64,000 nucleotides of DNA, taken from Sclerotiophoma versabilis (Eukaryota > Ascomycota > Dothideomycetes > Pleosporales > Didymellaceae). Made by a program: the position numbers and the translations under genes. The DNA is taken from assembly GCA_012274445.1 (NCBI GenBank), contig JAAROD010000007.1:558001-622000 (forward strand), written 5' to 3'. Positions within the stretch are counted from its first letter, which is position 1. Every line of letters starts with the position of its first letter. The notes beneath the pieces were generated by a model, which had not been told where the DNA came from, did not search any database, and worked only from the letters and a program-made list of their open reading frames with translations. This document shows positions 1 through 11,745 of the stretch, in pieces.

Positions 1-1064
1 CTTGTTCGTTCGTGAAACGATACCTTTGCGGTACTGCTGGTGATGAGCTGGATCTCTGAACTTGTCTTTCTCAGCTTCTGTGTAAGCAGGGTTTGGATCG
101 TCGACTTCGCGACCCATGTGCTTGGATGGAGGCGCACGGTAGTATACCCATGCTCCGCCGCGGATGAAGTTCTGCACGGTAGTTCCGGGTAGTCTAGCCA
201 TCTGCGGTACGATCTGAATACCACTGGAGCCATTTCCGATCACTGCAATGCGCTTGTTGGAATAGTCGTAGCTGTGGTCCCATCGGGCTGAATGTGTAAC
301 ATGACCTTTGAACTTATCGAAACCGGGTATCTTTGGCCAGTTCTCATGCCTAAAGGCCTGTTAGCAAGGTGCAGGAAGCCACAAACATGGTCCATGACTC
401 ACACAAGAACGCCCTGCCCAGATATCAAGACGTGACACCATTCCTTTCTCCTTTCTCCACTCAGTGTGTTTTCAACCTCAACTTCCCACATGCCTTCAGA
501 GTTGTGCCATCTCGCTCCGACAACTTTTGTGTTCAGTTGCAGATCGCGGTCTAGATTCCATTTCTTTGTTGTCTTCTTGAAGTACTCCAGGATCTCAGCA
601 CCACTTGCGTAAAACCTCGTCCATTCTGGATTCGGGTCGAAAGGAAACGCGTAAATATGCGCTGGGACGTCACATTGCACACCTGGATAGTTGTTGACCA
701 GCCAGGTCCCACCCACTTCGTGATGCGCCTCGAAGATGGTGTGGTCGACAATGTATTGCATTTCTGGGAAGCGATGTTGAAATTTGTGCGCCATCAACAA
801 GCCGCTGAAGCCTGCTCCAATGGTGAAGACCTTGATCTTGCGAGGTGTGTAGGCAAACTCTTTGGCAAGCTTGAAAGGGTCCTCCGTTGTGCTACCGTAG
901 CCATTTATGGTACCATTGGTATGAGTGCCGTTGGCAATTGGCTTTACTGGTATCGCTCCGTTGACTCTGGGCAATTCGCCTTCAGTCTCTGGCACTCTGG
1001 CGACGCCATTTGCCTTCGTCGTCGGTGCTGGACCATTGTGATCATCGATGAGGAAGGCTGTCAT
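1..1064 (-). CDS. Baeyer-Villiger-type flavin monooxygenase, 3' end cut by window edge
   Basis: A class B flavoprotein monooxygenase that would use FAD and NADPH to insert oxygen into ketones, or oxygenate a related substrate. Exon 1 is 1064..405 and exon 2 is 357..1 and beyond; the 47-nt intron has a GTGTGA donor and a TAACAG acceptor. Residues from about 75 carry the FAD Rossmann motif GAGFSG, followed by GGTW. Exon 2 carries the Baeyer-Villiger fingerprint-like FKGHVTHSARW and the second nucleotide-binding motif GNGSSG. The ATG at 1064 is used because the frame upstream of it has no ATG. About 110 N-terminal residues precede the core; the stretch is rich in Asn, Gly and Thr and is probably disordered. 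The gene is divergent from the SDR at 1638. The substrate is unknown; the family assignment is firm. Confidence 0.88.
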
Positions 1065-1637
1065 GATGGGGGCTGCGGGTGTATTCAAGAGAAAGGGACG
1101 ATACAGAGTCGTGGAATTTAGTACTTCTCTTCGCACATATGTAATTCCAGTCTGAGCACAACTAACGCAGCATGCTGAGTTACCGGCGATTGGCGCCACC
1201 GTGATTTCGCGGCTTACACTCCAAACGGGTACTGCCTGCCGAAATCAGTTCATGGCTATGCAGGACTGCAGCTAACACAGAAGCCCCCCGCACGGCATTG
1301 TTGGTTTTCGGTAGTGACAGCGCGCCAAAGAGAAACGAACGCATGCCGGCCAGCGTGTGGTTTGCCGGTCCCCTGATTCCGTCCCAACCACATTAGGATA
1401 ACCGAGCAACCCCGCAAGTACCCGGATCAGCAGCTCCGCCAACGCACTTCTCCAAGACTTTTGAGACAAGCGGGGATGAGAGTAGCTCGGTACATCTCGA
1501 GGGATGGGTGCGATGTGCGTCTGTGGAGGTATACACATCGCAAGGCCATACGCTAGAGCCCAGTCACTATTCCCTCGTATATTTCTTGCATCAAGCAGTC
1601 CATTCAGCACTTCAACTACATTTGCATCACTCTCAAG
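1065..1637. promoter_or_regulatory. Shared divergent promoter, monooxygenase / SDR
   Basis: This 573-bp gap separates two divergent starts and holds no convincing gene. It contains the inverted repeat CGG-N10-CCG at 1366-1381, a layout bound by some Zn2Cys6 regulators (Put3 type). A Zn2Cys6 gene lies 2 kb away. Regulation by it is inference only. Confidence 0.4.
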
Positions 1638-2726
1638 ATGCCCATCGAAAAGTACACATACAAAGGTCCCATAGACCACACTCTTCCTGTCGACACCTCC
1701 AAGCTCGCGGGTAGATCTGTGATTATCACTGGCGGTGCCAATGGCATGGGTGAAACCTGTGTTCGACACTTCGCAGCCGCAGGTGCGAAAGTCACTATCG
1801 CAGACGTCAACAAGCGTGGCTACGATATTGCTACTGAGCTCAACAAGGAGTATGGCTTTGAGCAGACCGTCTTCGTGGAAGTTGACATACGCGATTGGGA
1901 TCAGCAAAAGAAGATGTTCGAGGTAGCTTTGAGCAAGTTCGGTGCAATCGACATTGTCATCGCAAACGCAGGTATAAGCAGAAGCTCAGGAGACAGTCTG
2001 TGGAATCTAGACGATCCTAATGGCGAGCCTGTGAAGCCAGATCTCAAGATTGTGGACGTCAATCTGAAGGGTAGCTTCTACACGTGGAAGCTTGCGGTAC
2101 ATTACTGGCGTAAACAGAAAGAGAGCAAAGAGCGTGACAGATGCTTCATTATCACTGGGAGTATGGTTGGATGGATTGACTCGCCCGTAAGCCTTCCTTG
2201 CCTTACGTCCGACACCTCAATGCTGATAAGATTGCAGGGCAACTGGGAATACACGTCCACCAAGTATGCCCTGCATGGTTTCATGCGCACGGCGCGACGG
2301 AACAGTTGGGAGCAAGGTATTCGAATCAACTACGTCGCACCCTGCTGGATAAGGAGCGCAATTCGAACGAAAGAGTATGAGAAGTGGTTGGAGGACCATG
2401 GCATCGACTTTGGTGAGCAAGAAGATGTAGCAAGCTGCATGATGAGGATTGCTGGTGACAAGTCGGTGAATGGTAAGCCATTCCTACACAGTCGTTCATG
2501 ATACTGGGAAACTGACACATCCGCAGGCAGGAGTCTGATGATCACACCGAGATCGGTGGCCAAGGAGGGTTATATGGACATTGACAAAGATGACTATCTC
2601 GAGAATGATGGGCATGGAGGGTACTTGAAGCGGACGCAGGATATTCAGTTGGTCATTATCGAGGATAAGTGGCAAGATGACTACAAAGTGCGTGTTTACA
2701 AGGAAGAAGATAAGAACGGTAGCTGA
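1638..2726 (+). CDS. Short-chain dehydrogenase/reductase
   Basis: An NAD(P)-dependent SDR oxidoreductase of 327 aa that would oxidise an alcohol or reduce a carbonyl. Exons are 1638..2186, 2238..2472 and 2527..2726. The first intron is 51 nt and happens to be open in frame, so an unspliced reading looks continuous. The cofactor motif TGGANGMG lies near residues 32-39, followed by an acidic residue in TIADVN that suggests NAD preference. NAG is present in VIANAGIS. The catalytic YxxxK is Y188 and K192 in YTSTKYALHG. The protein probably works with the monooxygenases on either side: its starting ATG faces one across a shared promoter and the cluster regulator lies just downstream. The substrate is not predictable from sequence. 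Confidence 0.9.
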
Positions 2727-2919
2727 TAGTAGAAAGCCTCAAGGCAGAGTGCCGTCCTAATCGTATTTGTATTGATAACCTCAACGTCGTTTCTTGAAAA
2801 TCATGAAAGGCAGTGGATTCTTGAACACGAACAGAAGTCATTTCCCAATTGCCCCGAGCACCTCCAGACATCCGTTCTAGTATTTGTTGTGGACAGCAGT
2901 CGGCTTGCGGTTCCCCAAC

Positions 2920-5207
2920 TTAGCACGGGTGGAATGTAAAATCGGGAAACCCTAGTGCGTCCGTGAATGGGTCGAACAGATCCTGATACTGTGCAAGAAG
3001 CGTATCGTGGAATATTTCGTTATTTGGTGAGGGAAAGCCCTTCGTTGCCGTTCCCTGTTCCCTCCCAGTGACCAAACTTTCGGCAATGCCGTTGGTCGAC
3101 TTTGAAACGAAAGGAAAAAAGCGCATCCAATCGAAACCGTCATCTTCGTTAATGCTAATTCCACTTGTTGCAGAGTTATGGCCTAAAACTCCGTTGGATG
3201 TGTTGTTGACAATCATGCTATCTAACCGATTGTTCGTGTGTGAAGGGTTGCTCTTGGGATCGGACTGACGGAGCCTGTCGAAACCTTGGGCAATGACATT
3301 TGCGGAGGCCCACATCTTCCGCAATTCTTTAGCGGCGATCGCAAGGATATCCAAATCTTCGTTTGCAAATCTACTGAGGTGCTGGATCCGACAAGCTTGC
3401 AGTAGTGCAATGAAAGCTGTGCCAACATGCCAACATGTGATAGCCATAAGAAAGCGAGAATTACCACGGGCTAATATGTCTCTTAGTATCCTTGCTGTGC
3501 ATGATGCCGCGAGGATAGCTGGTGGCAGAGCTTGGGGCAGCTGGCCTCCGGAACGTTTCAAGTGAAGAATGATAATGGTCGTCAGATAGAAGAGATGCAG
3601 CTGATGAACATCGCGATCAAAGCACTCTGTTCGTGGCGTGTCAATGTGTAGGCGCAAGTTTGGAGGTAGTGAATGGACCCAGGTGACAAGCTCTTCTCGA
3701 AGTTCGTCCGGTAGAGGCGCAGACTTGTCGTTTGATTTCAGCAAGACTTTGGCAATGCGACCGATGATCGCACTAAGTCGGACCCAGTAGATGAAGATCT
3801 CACCCTGATGCTGACTTTGTGCATCGCTCGAAAAGTCAGCTAAAGTCGGCTGCTGAATGTTGCAGTCATCTGGGTCTATGATAGCAGGTTTACTCTGACA
3901 TAGAGAAGTGAGCCGCTCTCGAGCCTACTAAGTGTCAGCTCTTGATGTCTGTAAATGTGCAGAAAGTCACCGGAATTATATCACAGAACTCATCAATAAC
4001 ACTGTGCAACTTCGGTTGTCTGCAATGTGGAAGGAGGCTAGCAGCAAAACGTGAACAGTTTGTTAGGAGAGAACAAGTGCTTACAAATGCAGTCCACCAA
4101 ATACGACGCCGCAAGCCAAGATTGACACGAGAACGACTTGGATCGTCTGCAGCGGGCTCGCGGTGTATATTCATTTGCTGTGCATGCCGAATGATAACCG
4201 ATGTCCACCACCTGTAAAACATATTAGCGTTCGTACATTCGCGAAGTCTGAGAAACATACCAAGAGCTATGTCGGTGTACTCGTGATGGCGATTGAGGCG
4301 CCCACCAATAAAATAAACAAAGAGCTTTGAGCGCGGTCATCTCATCGGCTTCTCCATCATCATAGAAGATCGTCCGAGCTCGCTTGTAGTAAGCCTCAGG
4401 TCCATCATGAGGTAACAGAGGAGGCTGAATGTGGCTGCTAGCCAGTGCAAGGGCATTTGCAAGCAATGGAGATCTTGCCACATCGGATGAAAGGGTTTCG
4501 CGATCGAGCACAGGGCACCAAGGGTAGCTGTAGGTAAAGTATGTCTCTGTGAAGATTTGCTCCAAATCGGGTCGTAATTCAGACGAGTAACGATGTTCCA
4601 ATTGAGCCACAAACGCTTGGTTTTCGGCGTCAAACTGGTTTTCTGGAGCGTAAACTTGCAGAAATCCACTATCGACATCGCCATTTTGGGTGGGGGTTGT
4701 CTCAGCCTGGCTTGCATCTGTTGGGCGACGGTTGGCACTCTGATCTGGGATAGCTTGCAATGTGTTGTGAGGTGAAGAGATAGACTGAAAGTCTCGTATA
4801 CGGATGCTGTGCAACGACATTGGTGAAATATGGGTTGGATGCGGGCTCCCACCAATGTCCGGAAGGCCAGCCTGCAGATTGGATTCTGTTAATGCTTGGA
4901 AGGTGGCATCCGCAGCAAGTAGTGCGTCTACACTGTTCGTCATGTCGTCGCCCCCTTGATTGCTTCGCGTGCGAGAGTCCTCGCCGTTCACTTTTCTTTT
5001 CTTCTCTCGCCTTGACGGGCGGATCTGACATTCCCGTCCCGACGATGAACAATGCGAGCAGTCGTCCTTTCCAGCATTTTTTCGTACTTGTAGGTCGCAC
5101 TTAATCTTCTTCGAGTGGCAAGCAGTGCACACAAGCTCTGCGCGCTTGCGCTTTGGTTGACTTTCGGAGTAATGAAGCCAATGCTCTGCCGTAACCTTCT
5201 CTGTCAT
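2920..5207 (-). CDS. Zn2Cys6 fungal transcription factor
   Basis: A nuclear regulator of 692 aa. Exons are 5207..4261, 4211..4085 and 3924..2920, and the phases close exactly. The binuclear zinc cluster lies near residues 27-62, with pattern C-x2-C-x6-C-x12-C-x2-C-x6-C starting CTACHSKKIKC. A basic stretch (RREKKRKV) follows and may be a nuclear signal. The middle part matches the fungal-specific transcription factor domain, with landmarks such as WWWTSVIIRHAQ and RRRIWWTAF. The C-terminal third is typical linker and activation sequence. The gene sits inside a block of oxidoreductases, so a pathway-specific role is the natural inference. No target is proven; CGG-N10-CCG sites in two nearby promoters are candidates. 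Confidence 0.9.
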
Positions 5208-5719
5208 GATGACTTCACTGTCGTATCTCCTTCAAAACTTTATTTGATGCGCGTTCTGAATAGGTTGGAGCCCTTTTTGATGAACTGGACAACAATTCCT
5301 GTAATCAATCAGGAGCTCGAGAGACAACCGAATAATATGAGTGTTCCTGTGTGCGCATCGAGATATCTGTAGTAGGCCCTGGAGGCATCCACTGAAATTG
5401 CCGATGGGTTGGGTTAATGGTTGGTGATGTCCGAGATTGGAGCGTAAGGAGATGAGCGAGCTGCAGCTGATCCGAGGTTTCGAGGATGGCTGACTTAGCG
5501 TCGATCTAACTGTATTGGGCTATCTACCTTGTCTAATCACATGGACAGGCGTGCATTCCTACAAAATCTCGGAGGTAGTCAGCGCATTTCTAAGGAATCA
5601 TCACTGGCGGCCAGGAGAGAGACTGCAAAGTTTTAGGAACACAAAATCGGTCGGCGTTCACGATGTCTTCTGAAGCAAGTGGCTTTCATCCAGTGCAAGA
5701 TGGTATTCAAAAACAAGAC
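5208..5719. other. Intergenic spacer, no feature seen
   Basis: This 512-bp gap lies between the regulator's start and the end of the next monooxygenase, both on the minus strand. It should contain the promoter of the regulator. No gene, repeat or clear regulatory motif was recognised. Confidence 0.5.
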
Positions 5720-7536
5720 CTATGAAGCCTTTACCAGCTTCAAATCCGCATACTCCCTTGCCTTGACGTCGTCACACCTTGCACGATACCCTCCAGCCGG
5801 CCCCCAGTACCTTGCTATCGACCGTTTCTGCTTCCCAGCAATGTTCTTATTCACTCCGGTCATCCACCCGTCAACTTCCAATGCCAACATACCTGTTGCG
5901 CAGTCATGAACGTGCTGTGTCCAGGCCTTCTGTCCTTCTCGAGTCGCTTCCGCAACGATGATGTCATGATTAACCATGTACTCAATGAAATCTGCTACCC
6001 ATCCAACAGCGTATTCTATGCTGCGGGGGATATTGCCAAACATTTGGTGTGGGCCCATTATGTTGTAAAAATTGCTGGAGTAGTCAGTACACCAATCATG
6101 TTGTTTACTGATAGCTTGTAGTAGTTGCTTACGGGAAATTGTGCACTGTCAGACCAAGATATGTCTGGATGCCGTTCGCCCATTCATCTGTCAGCTTCTT
6201 TCCTGCAATACCAGAGATGTCTACAGCGGTGAATGAACCAGTCACAGCATCGAAACCGGTTGCGTAGATAATAACGTCGAACTTGAAGTCCTCATCTTTG
6301 GTCTTGATCCCTGTTTCGTGTATGCATTCAATCGGGTTCTCGTTGATATCGACAAGTTTGACGTTCGGCTGGTTGAACGCTTCGTAGTACCCACCCTCGA
6401 GCGGCACTCTCCTCGTTCCAAAGCCATGGTTCTTGGGAATGAGTTTCTCCGCAGTTTCAGAGTCATTGACACGTTCTCGGATTTTGTTTGCAATAAAATC
6501 CGAGAATAGCTTGTTGGCAGCGAGATCAGTATTAATGTCATAAAAATTGCTGAGCCACTTGGAGAACCCGGATTTTGAGTAGAGCTCTTCCCAGTAGGCT
6601 TCACGCTCCGTGTCCGAGACGCTAAAGGTTGAGTTCGGATTGGACTGATGGATGAAACAGGAGTATGAGTCGAGACAGTTCTGGAAGATCGTGGGATAGT
6701 TTCGGCGAATATTTTCCATTTCTTGAGGAGAAATTTTGGTGTTGCGGAGAGGTGCAGTCCAATTTGGTGTGCGTTGAAAGACAGTCAATGAACCAACGGT
6801 TTTCTTGATCTCCTGGATCGTTTGAATGCCTGTTGCACCTGTGCCAATGATGCCAACTCGTTTTCCATTGATGGCGCTCGCGTCCATTGGCCAACGGGCC
6901 GTGTGGAAAGCGGCGCCCTTGAAGTCATGTACGCCTGGAATGGCTGGCAAAGTAGGCTGGTTGAGAATACCCATACAGCTAATGACGAACCGTGAAGTGT
7001 AGGTATTGTCGTTCTCGTCTGTAAGAATCCAAGAGTTTGACTCCTCGCGCCAGCGTGCGGAGGATATCCGGGTGTTGAATTGCATATCTTCGTGGAGCTT
7101 GAATTTCTTTGCAAAAAACTGGCAGTAGCGAAGGGTCTCTTCTTGGCCGGCGAAATGCTCACTCCAGTTCCATTCGTCAAGTAACGACTGGTCAAACGAG
7201 AAGATGTAGGAGTAAGACTCAGAGTCAAAACGTGCACCAGGATAGCGATTCCTGTCGGAGTCAGTCCCCATCATCTTGGAGACACCAATCATATTTCATA
7301 CCAAAACCATGTACCTCCTTCCCCTGACCCTGCCTCGAAAACTCTCGTTTTTAGACCAAGTTGGCGCATTCGATGTAGCGAGTACATCCCACTCTAAGTT
7401 GACGTTAACTTGGGAGATTTCTGATTACTTGAAAACAACCTACCTGACCTGCACCAATGATGAGAACATCGTAATCCAAAGAATCTTTCAGCTCTGCCTG
7501 CTGGCCTTGGTTGACGTCGTTCAATGGGCCGACCAT
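5720..7536 (-). CDS. FAD-dependent Baeyer-Villiger-type monooxygenase (second copy)
   Basis: A class B flavin monooxygenase of 552 aa, related to cyclohexanone and steroid monooxygenases. Exons are 7536..7444, 7393..7302, 7251..6133 and 6074..5720, and all phases close. The FAD motif GAGQSG is split by intron 1 and is followed by GGTWFWNRYPGA. The family fingerprint FKGAAFHTARWP lies mid-protein and the NADPH Rossmann motif GTGATG follows it. The late motif YATGFDAVTGSF is typical of the family, and the C-terminal region reads GLTVHNFPNFYNIMGPHQ across intron 3. This gene differs clearly from the left-edge monooxygenase, so the two are not a recent tandem duplication. It is likely part of the same catabolic or biosynthetic block. 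Confidence 0.92.
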
Positions 7537-8010
7537 GACTGTGATGTTCGTGATTGTGTGAGAAGAATACAATCTTAGAGCAGTGACCGGTGCTGATGAG
7601 GTGCGAGTTTATCTTTCACACCTCTCCACACATTCGGTCTCTGAAGCTTGGGTTGCCGCTACTGCCACGCGGCAGAGTAGATCCGACCTTTGTTGTTGCG
7701 GTTTACCAATCTTGGTGGAGCCACCCCGCACTTTCGGCATTCCACCTCTAGTCTAGTGTGATATTGAAGACCCACACTGTCCTTCCGAGAGTGATGATTT
7801 ATGCCGAAGTGCGCAAAGTCACTAGGGTAGATGCGTGCCGACAGGTCTGACCGCAAGATATTACTAAGGCTCAGGATGTTGTTGCTTCCTGAAGTGGACA
7901 AGTAAAACATGTGGTAATCTACTGGAGGTTTGCGAGTAGCAGAACGAATTTGCATTGTCGTCAGAAAGATCTTTGCGACATCTTATCGGATTCGCTGACG
8001 TGGGGTTTGG
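7537..8010. promoter_or_regulatory. Promoter region of the second monooxygenase
   Basis: A 474-bp gap holding a CGG-N10-CCG inverted repeat at 7670-7685, about 135 bp upstream of the monooxygenase start. A 98-codon minus-strand frame across it (7659-7955) has no similarity I recognise and is not called. Confidence 0.4.
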
Positions 8011-9090
8011 CTACACTACGCCTTTCTCCTTCCAGTACGGTTCGAGGTCTCTGAAGAAAGCCCACTTCAAAGAGTGACCCCAACCCTTGGATTTCCAATC
8101 GTTCAGTGACTGAGGGAAATGATCAACGCCATCTCTGACGGTCGAATCGTGAGCAATAATTACAAAAACTCGCTCATCTGCATCGAGTTCTTGCAACCAT
8201 GTCGCGGTATTTCTCGCAAGCGGAATGTCATGACCGAACGTCATGTCATACAAGCTATCTGTAGGAGATCTGCCTCGAGCTTCTTGCAGCTCCACAAATG
8301 CAGTGCCTGGGCAAAAGGACAAGTCGCTTTGTGAATGGCATGGGTGTGGGCTAATGGAATCGGGCACTTGTAGATGTTTCGAGGGCCTAAATATGCCTGC
8401 GTAGTGGCATATATCACCTCCAAGCAAGACGAAAGAACCTCCCTGCTCTGTTGTTGTTCTCGCCAGCCCACACAAATGACCTATGGCATGACCCGGGCTG
8501 TCTAGCAGGTAGAAGCTCCCATCTCCAAAATAGTCGAATGCTGGGAACTGCCCAATTTTGAGATCTGTCTCAAAGTTGATCTCTCGCAGTTCTCTGTTGG
8601 CATAGTCGCTTTCTCGAATAGGTGAACTAGGGTTGGCTGGGTAGCCTGGCAGCATGGCGGCCTTGAAACCCTGACCGACGATCAGATTGACATTATGAGG
8701 GAACGATGAGGGGTCTCCAATGTGATCCCAGTGCCAGTGGCTCCAGATGACGGCTTCGATGCCGTCTGGCCTCACACCGTTCTCTTGCAAGATATCTGCG
8801 ACGTTCTTTGACACTTGAATATCATACTTCGTTGTAGGAAGGTAGTCGGCAATGCTCTTCGAATAGTTCTGATAATCTTTCCGGATTCCAAGGTCAAACA
8901 AAAGCTTGCGGCCTGATGGATGTTCGATGTAGAACGAATGTGATGGCGACGTCTTGAACGTCTCTAATGCAGGGACTGGCGGTGCCATGAAACGATGAAT
9001 TTGGGCGGGACCAAAGTTGACCGGATTGATTAAGTGTACTTTGACTGCCATGGATCCTTGAGGGATGTCGACATGCATCTTTGAAGCCAT
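8011..9090 (-). CDS. Metallo-beta-lactamase-fold hydrolase, lactonase-like
   Basis: An intron-free hydrolase of 359 aa with the metallo-beta-lactamase fold. It most resembles the N-acyl homoserine lactone lactonase branch, which opens lactone rings using two metal ions. The metal motif HWHWDH is at H118, H120, D122 and H123. Later metal ligands are likely in the DSPGHAIGHLCGL stretch and in the AHDSTV stretch. The frame stays open upstream to 9195, but that extension has no ATG; the ATG at 9090 (MASKMH) is chosen. Its position next to two Baeyer-Villiger-type monooxygenases suggests it opens the lactones or esters they make. That is inference; quorum quenching of bacterial signals is an alternative role. 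Confidence 0.85.
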   Translation of the reverse strand: MASKMHVDIPQGSMAVKVHLINPVNFGPAQIHRFMAPPVPALETFKTSPSHSFYIEHPSGRKLLFDLGIRKDYQNYSKSIADYLPTTKYDIQVSKNVADILQENGVRPDGIEAVIWSHWHWDHIGDPSSFPHNVNLIVGQGFKAAMLPGYPANPSSPIRESDYANRELREINFETDLKIGQFPAFDYFGDGSFYLLDSPGHAIGHLCGLARTTTEQGGSFVLLGGDICHYAGIFRPSKHLQVPDSISPHPCHSQSDLSFCPGTAFVELQEARGRSPTDSLYDMTFGHDIPLARNTATWLQELDADERVFVIIAHDSTVRDGVDHFPQSLNDWKSKGWGHSLKWAFFRDLEPYWKEKGVV

Positions 9091-9761
9091 GTCGAAGGAA
9101 AGCTTTGTTCCTCGGGGACTGTGTGTCTGATCATAAACGGCTGGAGGTTGGCTGTAGAAAGTGTGTGCACTCCAGGTAAGAGACCTGGTCTGCACCCGAG
9201 ATTGGAGCTACAATGGAAGCGCACGCATCGGGCTCTTGCTGTATGAAAGGAGATGACATCGTGCATCAAGTGATGGTGGGATGTGGGGATACACGTGGTA
9301 AGGAGCGTGAAGGGCAAGAACAAGCGAAACCTGAATGACGCTAAGCCAGCCCCACACAGCAATAGACAGAGCCCAAAACAGCGCCTTCTTACGCTGGCAC
9401 CAAACCTCTTCAAGACACGGCACTCAAGGCCGACATTTCGGTCAACCCAATACAGGATGCCTAGCGCAGAACTCACTTCCGGATCCTAACCTCACCGTAT
9501 GTTGTTGATGGCTATCGATTCCCAGCCAAGACTCCCCGCAAAATGACTCCCCAGTTTCTATGTCTCAACTAGTGGAGAAAGAGTCCAATATCCCGGGGCA
9601 CCCGCTTCTCCAACAAGTGGCGTCCGGTTAGCATTGCTGTGCTGCCGTGAAAGAACCGAAGGCTTGGTCATAGGACACATAAAGCTGCAGCATGTCGATC
9701 ATTCACCATCAACCTCACATTGTTCAGTTTATTCTCTATCACGAGTAATTTTATTGCTATC
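9091..9761. promoter_or_regulatory. Divergent promoter region, lactonase-like gene / MFS permease
   Basis: This 671-bp gap lies between divergent starts. A CGG-N9-CCG arrangement occurs near 9420, one base short of the spacing seen in two neighbouring promoters. No gene was recognised. Confidence 0.35.
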
Positions 9762-11454
9762 ATGTCGGACATTGAGAAGCACCAGAATGTTCGACAAGAG
9801 AACGTAGCCTCCGATGATGGTAATGCCCTCAAGACCATCGATACCGTACATCAGGATGAGGCAATGCGTATCCTCGCGGCTTATCAGGGCCCAGAGGAGT
9901 GGACTGAGCAGGAAGAGAAAACTGTGAGACGAAAGATTGACCTTCGCCTGATGCCGGTACTCTGCGTCACCTACGGTCTCCAGTACTACGACAAAGCAAT
10001 GCTTTCACAAGCAGTAAGTGATACCTTGTTGATAGCTGAACACTACTGACTTGTGTCTTGAGGCATTGTTCGGGCTCCGCGATGATCTGCAACTTCGAAA
10101 AGGCAACCGATATTCTATGTCTGCAGCAATTTTCTACCTTGGATTCATTGTTGGAGCCTACCCTGCCATGTACCTTGCTCAGCGCTTTCCTATCGAGCGT
10201 GTCGCATCCGCCATCGTCACTGTGTGGGGAATATGCCTGGTTCTGACAGTCGTGTGCCGTGACTACAAGGAGCTGTACGCACAGCGCTTCTTCCTCGGTC
10301 TTTTGGAGAGTGGCATCAGCCCTATGTTCATGGTTATTGTAGGATCATTCTACAAGAAGAACGAGCAGGCTTTCAGAATGGGGTACGTATCTCCTCAAGT
10401 CGTCACTTCCATTCACCGAGCTAACGTCATACAGGATCTGGTACTCTTGCACTGGCTACGTGTCCATCTTCTCCCCAGTCCTGAACTACGGCTTCGGACG
10501 TGCCAAGAGCTCATTGGCTAACTGGAAGCTGATGTATCTCTTCGCCGGTGCCATCACCATCGTATGGGGTATGGCTTTATGGTGGGTTCTTCCACCGGAC
10601 CCAGTACGAGCGAAGGGCTTCAACGATAGGCAACGATATATTTCAGTCGCTCGACTACGCTCCAACAACTCCGGTGTCCGAAACACACACTTCAAAGGAT
10701 CACAAGTCTTGGAACTCCTGCTGGACGAGAAATTTTGGCTAATGTTTGCGATTGCCTTCCTCTCCATGATTGCCAACGGTCCAATCTCGACATTCGTGCC
10801 AATAATCATTGTGAGTTTCAAGACCTAAGCAAGATTGATGGCTATGACCAAGCGGAAACACCAGATACTAACACTATACAGAATTCATTCGGTTTTAGCA
10901 CCCTCAACTCTCTCCTCTTGGTAATGCCCGCTGGTGCCTATGCTGGCACCCTGCAACTCGTCGTCCCCTGGCTCTGCTACAAATACACCGGTCTGCGCTC
11001 CTGGGCCATCTTCGGCTGCCAAATGGGCACCACGCTTGCCGCGCTCCTCCTTTGGTTGCTCCCACGAAATCAAACCGGTGCACTGCTCTTTGCCTGCTAT
11101 ATCTTGCCCTCCGTTGGTGGTGGCTACGCTGTCCTCATGGGATTGGCATTGGCCAACACCGCTGGCTATACCAAGAGGACGGTTGCTTCTTCGGGTATCT
11201 ACATTGGATATTGCCTTGGTAATTTCGTGGGACCTCTTGTCTTCAAGCCTCAAGACGCACCACGCTATGAGTCAGGCTTCATTGTTACTTTTGTGACTGC
11301 GGTTGTTGCTGGTCTTCTTGCACTGGTTTACCGCTACTGGTGCGTCGTAGTCAACAAAAAGCGGGATAAGACAGGCACGCTTGAGGGATTTGAGCACGCT
11401 TACGAGGATGATCTGACGGATCGCAAGAACCCGCAGTTTAGGTATATTCTCTAA
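9762..11454 (+). CDS. MFS transporter, allantoate permease (Dal5) family
   Basis: A plasma-membrane major facilitator of 506 aa in the anion:cation symporter branch that includes Dal5 and Tna1. These carry organic anions such as allantoate, nicotinate or pantothenate. Exons are 9762..10013, 10063..10382, 10435..10810 and 10882..11454, all in phase. Family landmarks are RKIDLRLMPVLCVTYGLQYYDKAMLSQ before intron 1 (shown as the stretch near residues 60-87) and ALFGLRDDL just after it. Other landmarks are RFFLGLLESGISPMF and GIWYSCTGY across intron 2. About 12 hydrophobic segments are visible. The ATG at 9762 (MSDIEK) is preferred over an ATG 42 nt upstream because family N-termini are short and polar. 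It may import or export the substrate of the adjacent oxidoreductases. Confidence 0.9.
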
Positions 11455-11745
11455 ACGTAGAATGGAGATATCTATTGATAGCTTATTTGATTGGCCATCG
11501 GTCGTAAATATATTTGTATTGTTTCGGGTTTGAATTGTCCAATCTCGCCCTGGTGAACCTCTTCTTGGCAAGTCTATGCGCTGATTTTGTAGTCTTGCTA
11601 CCTTATTGCATTTGTTACCTTCGTCGCGCTTACTTGCAGCTTCCTCTTCCCCTTCCCCTTTACCTAGCAAACAACCTATGTAAAGTCTCGTAGTTGACCC
11701 TCCAACTATCGAACACCTTAACCTCTTCGTACAAACTACTCAATT

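Noticed and set aside
7659..7955. 98-codon minus-strand frame in the promoter of the second monooxygenase
   Set aside because: No family resemblance, and it lies where a promoter is needed.
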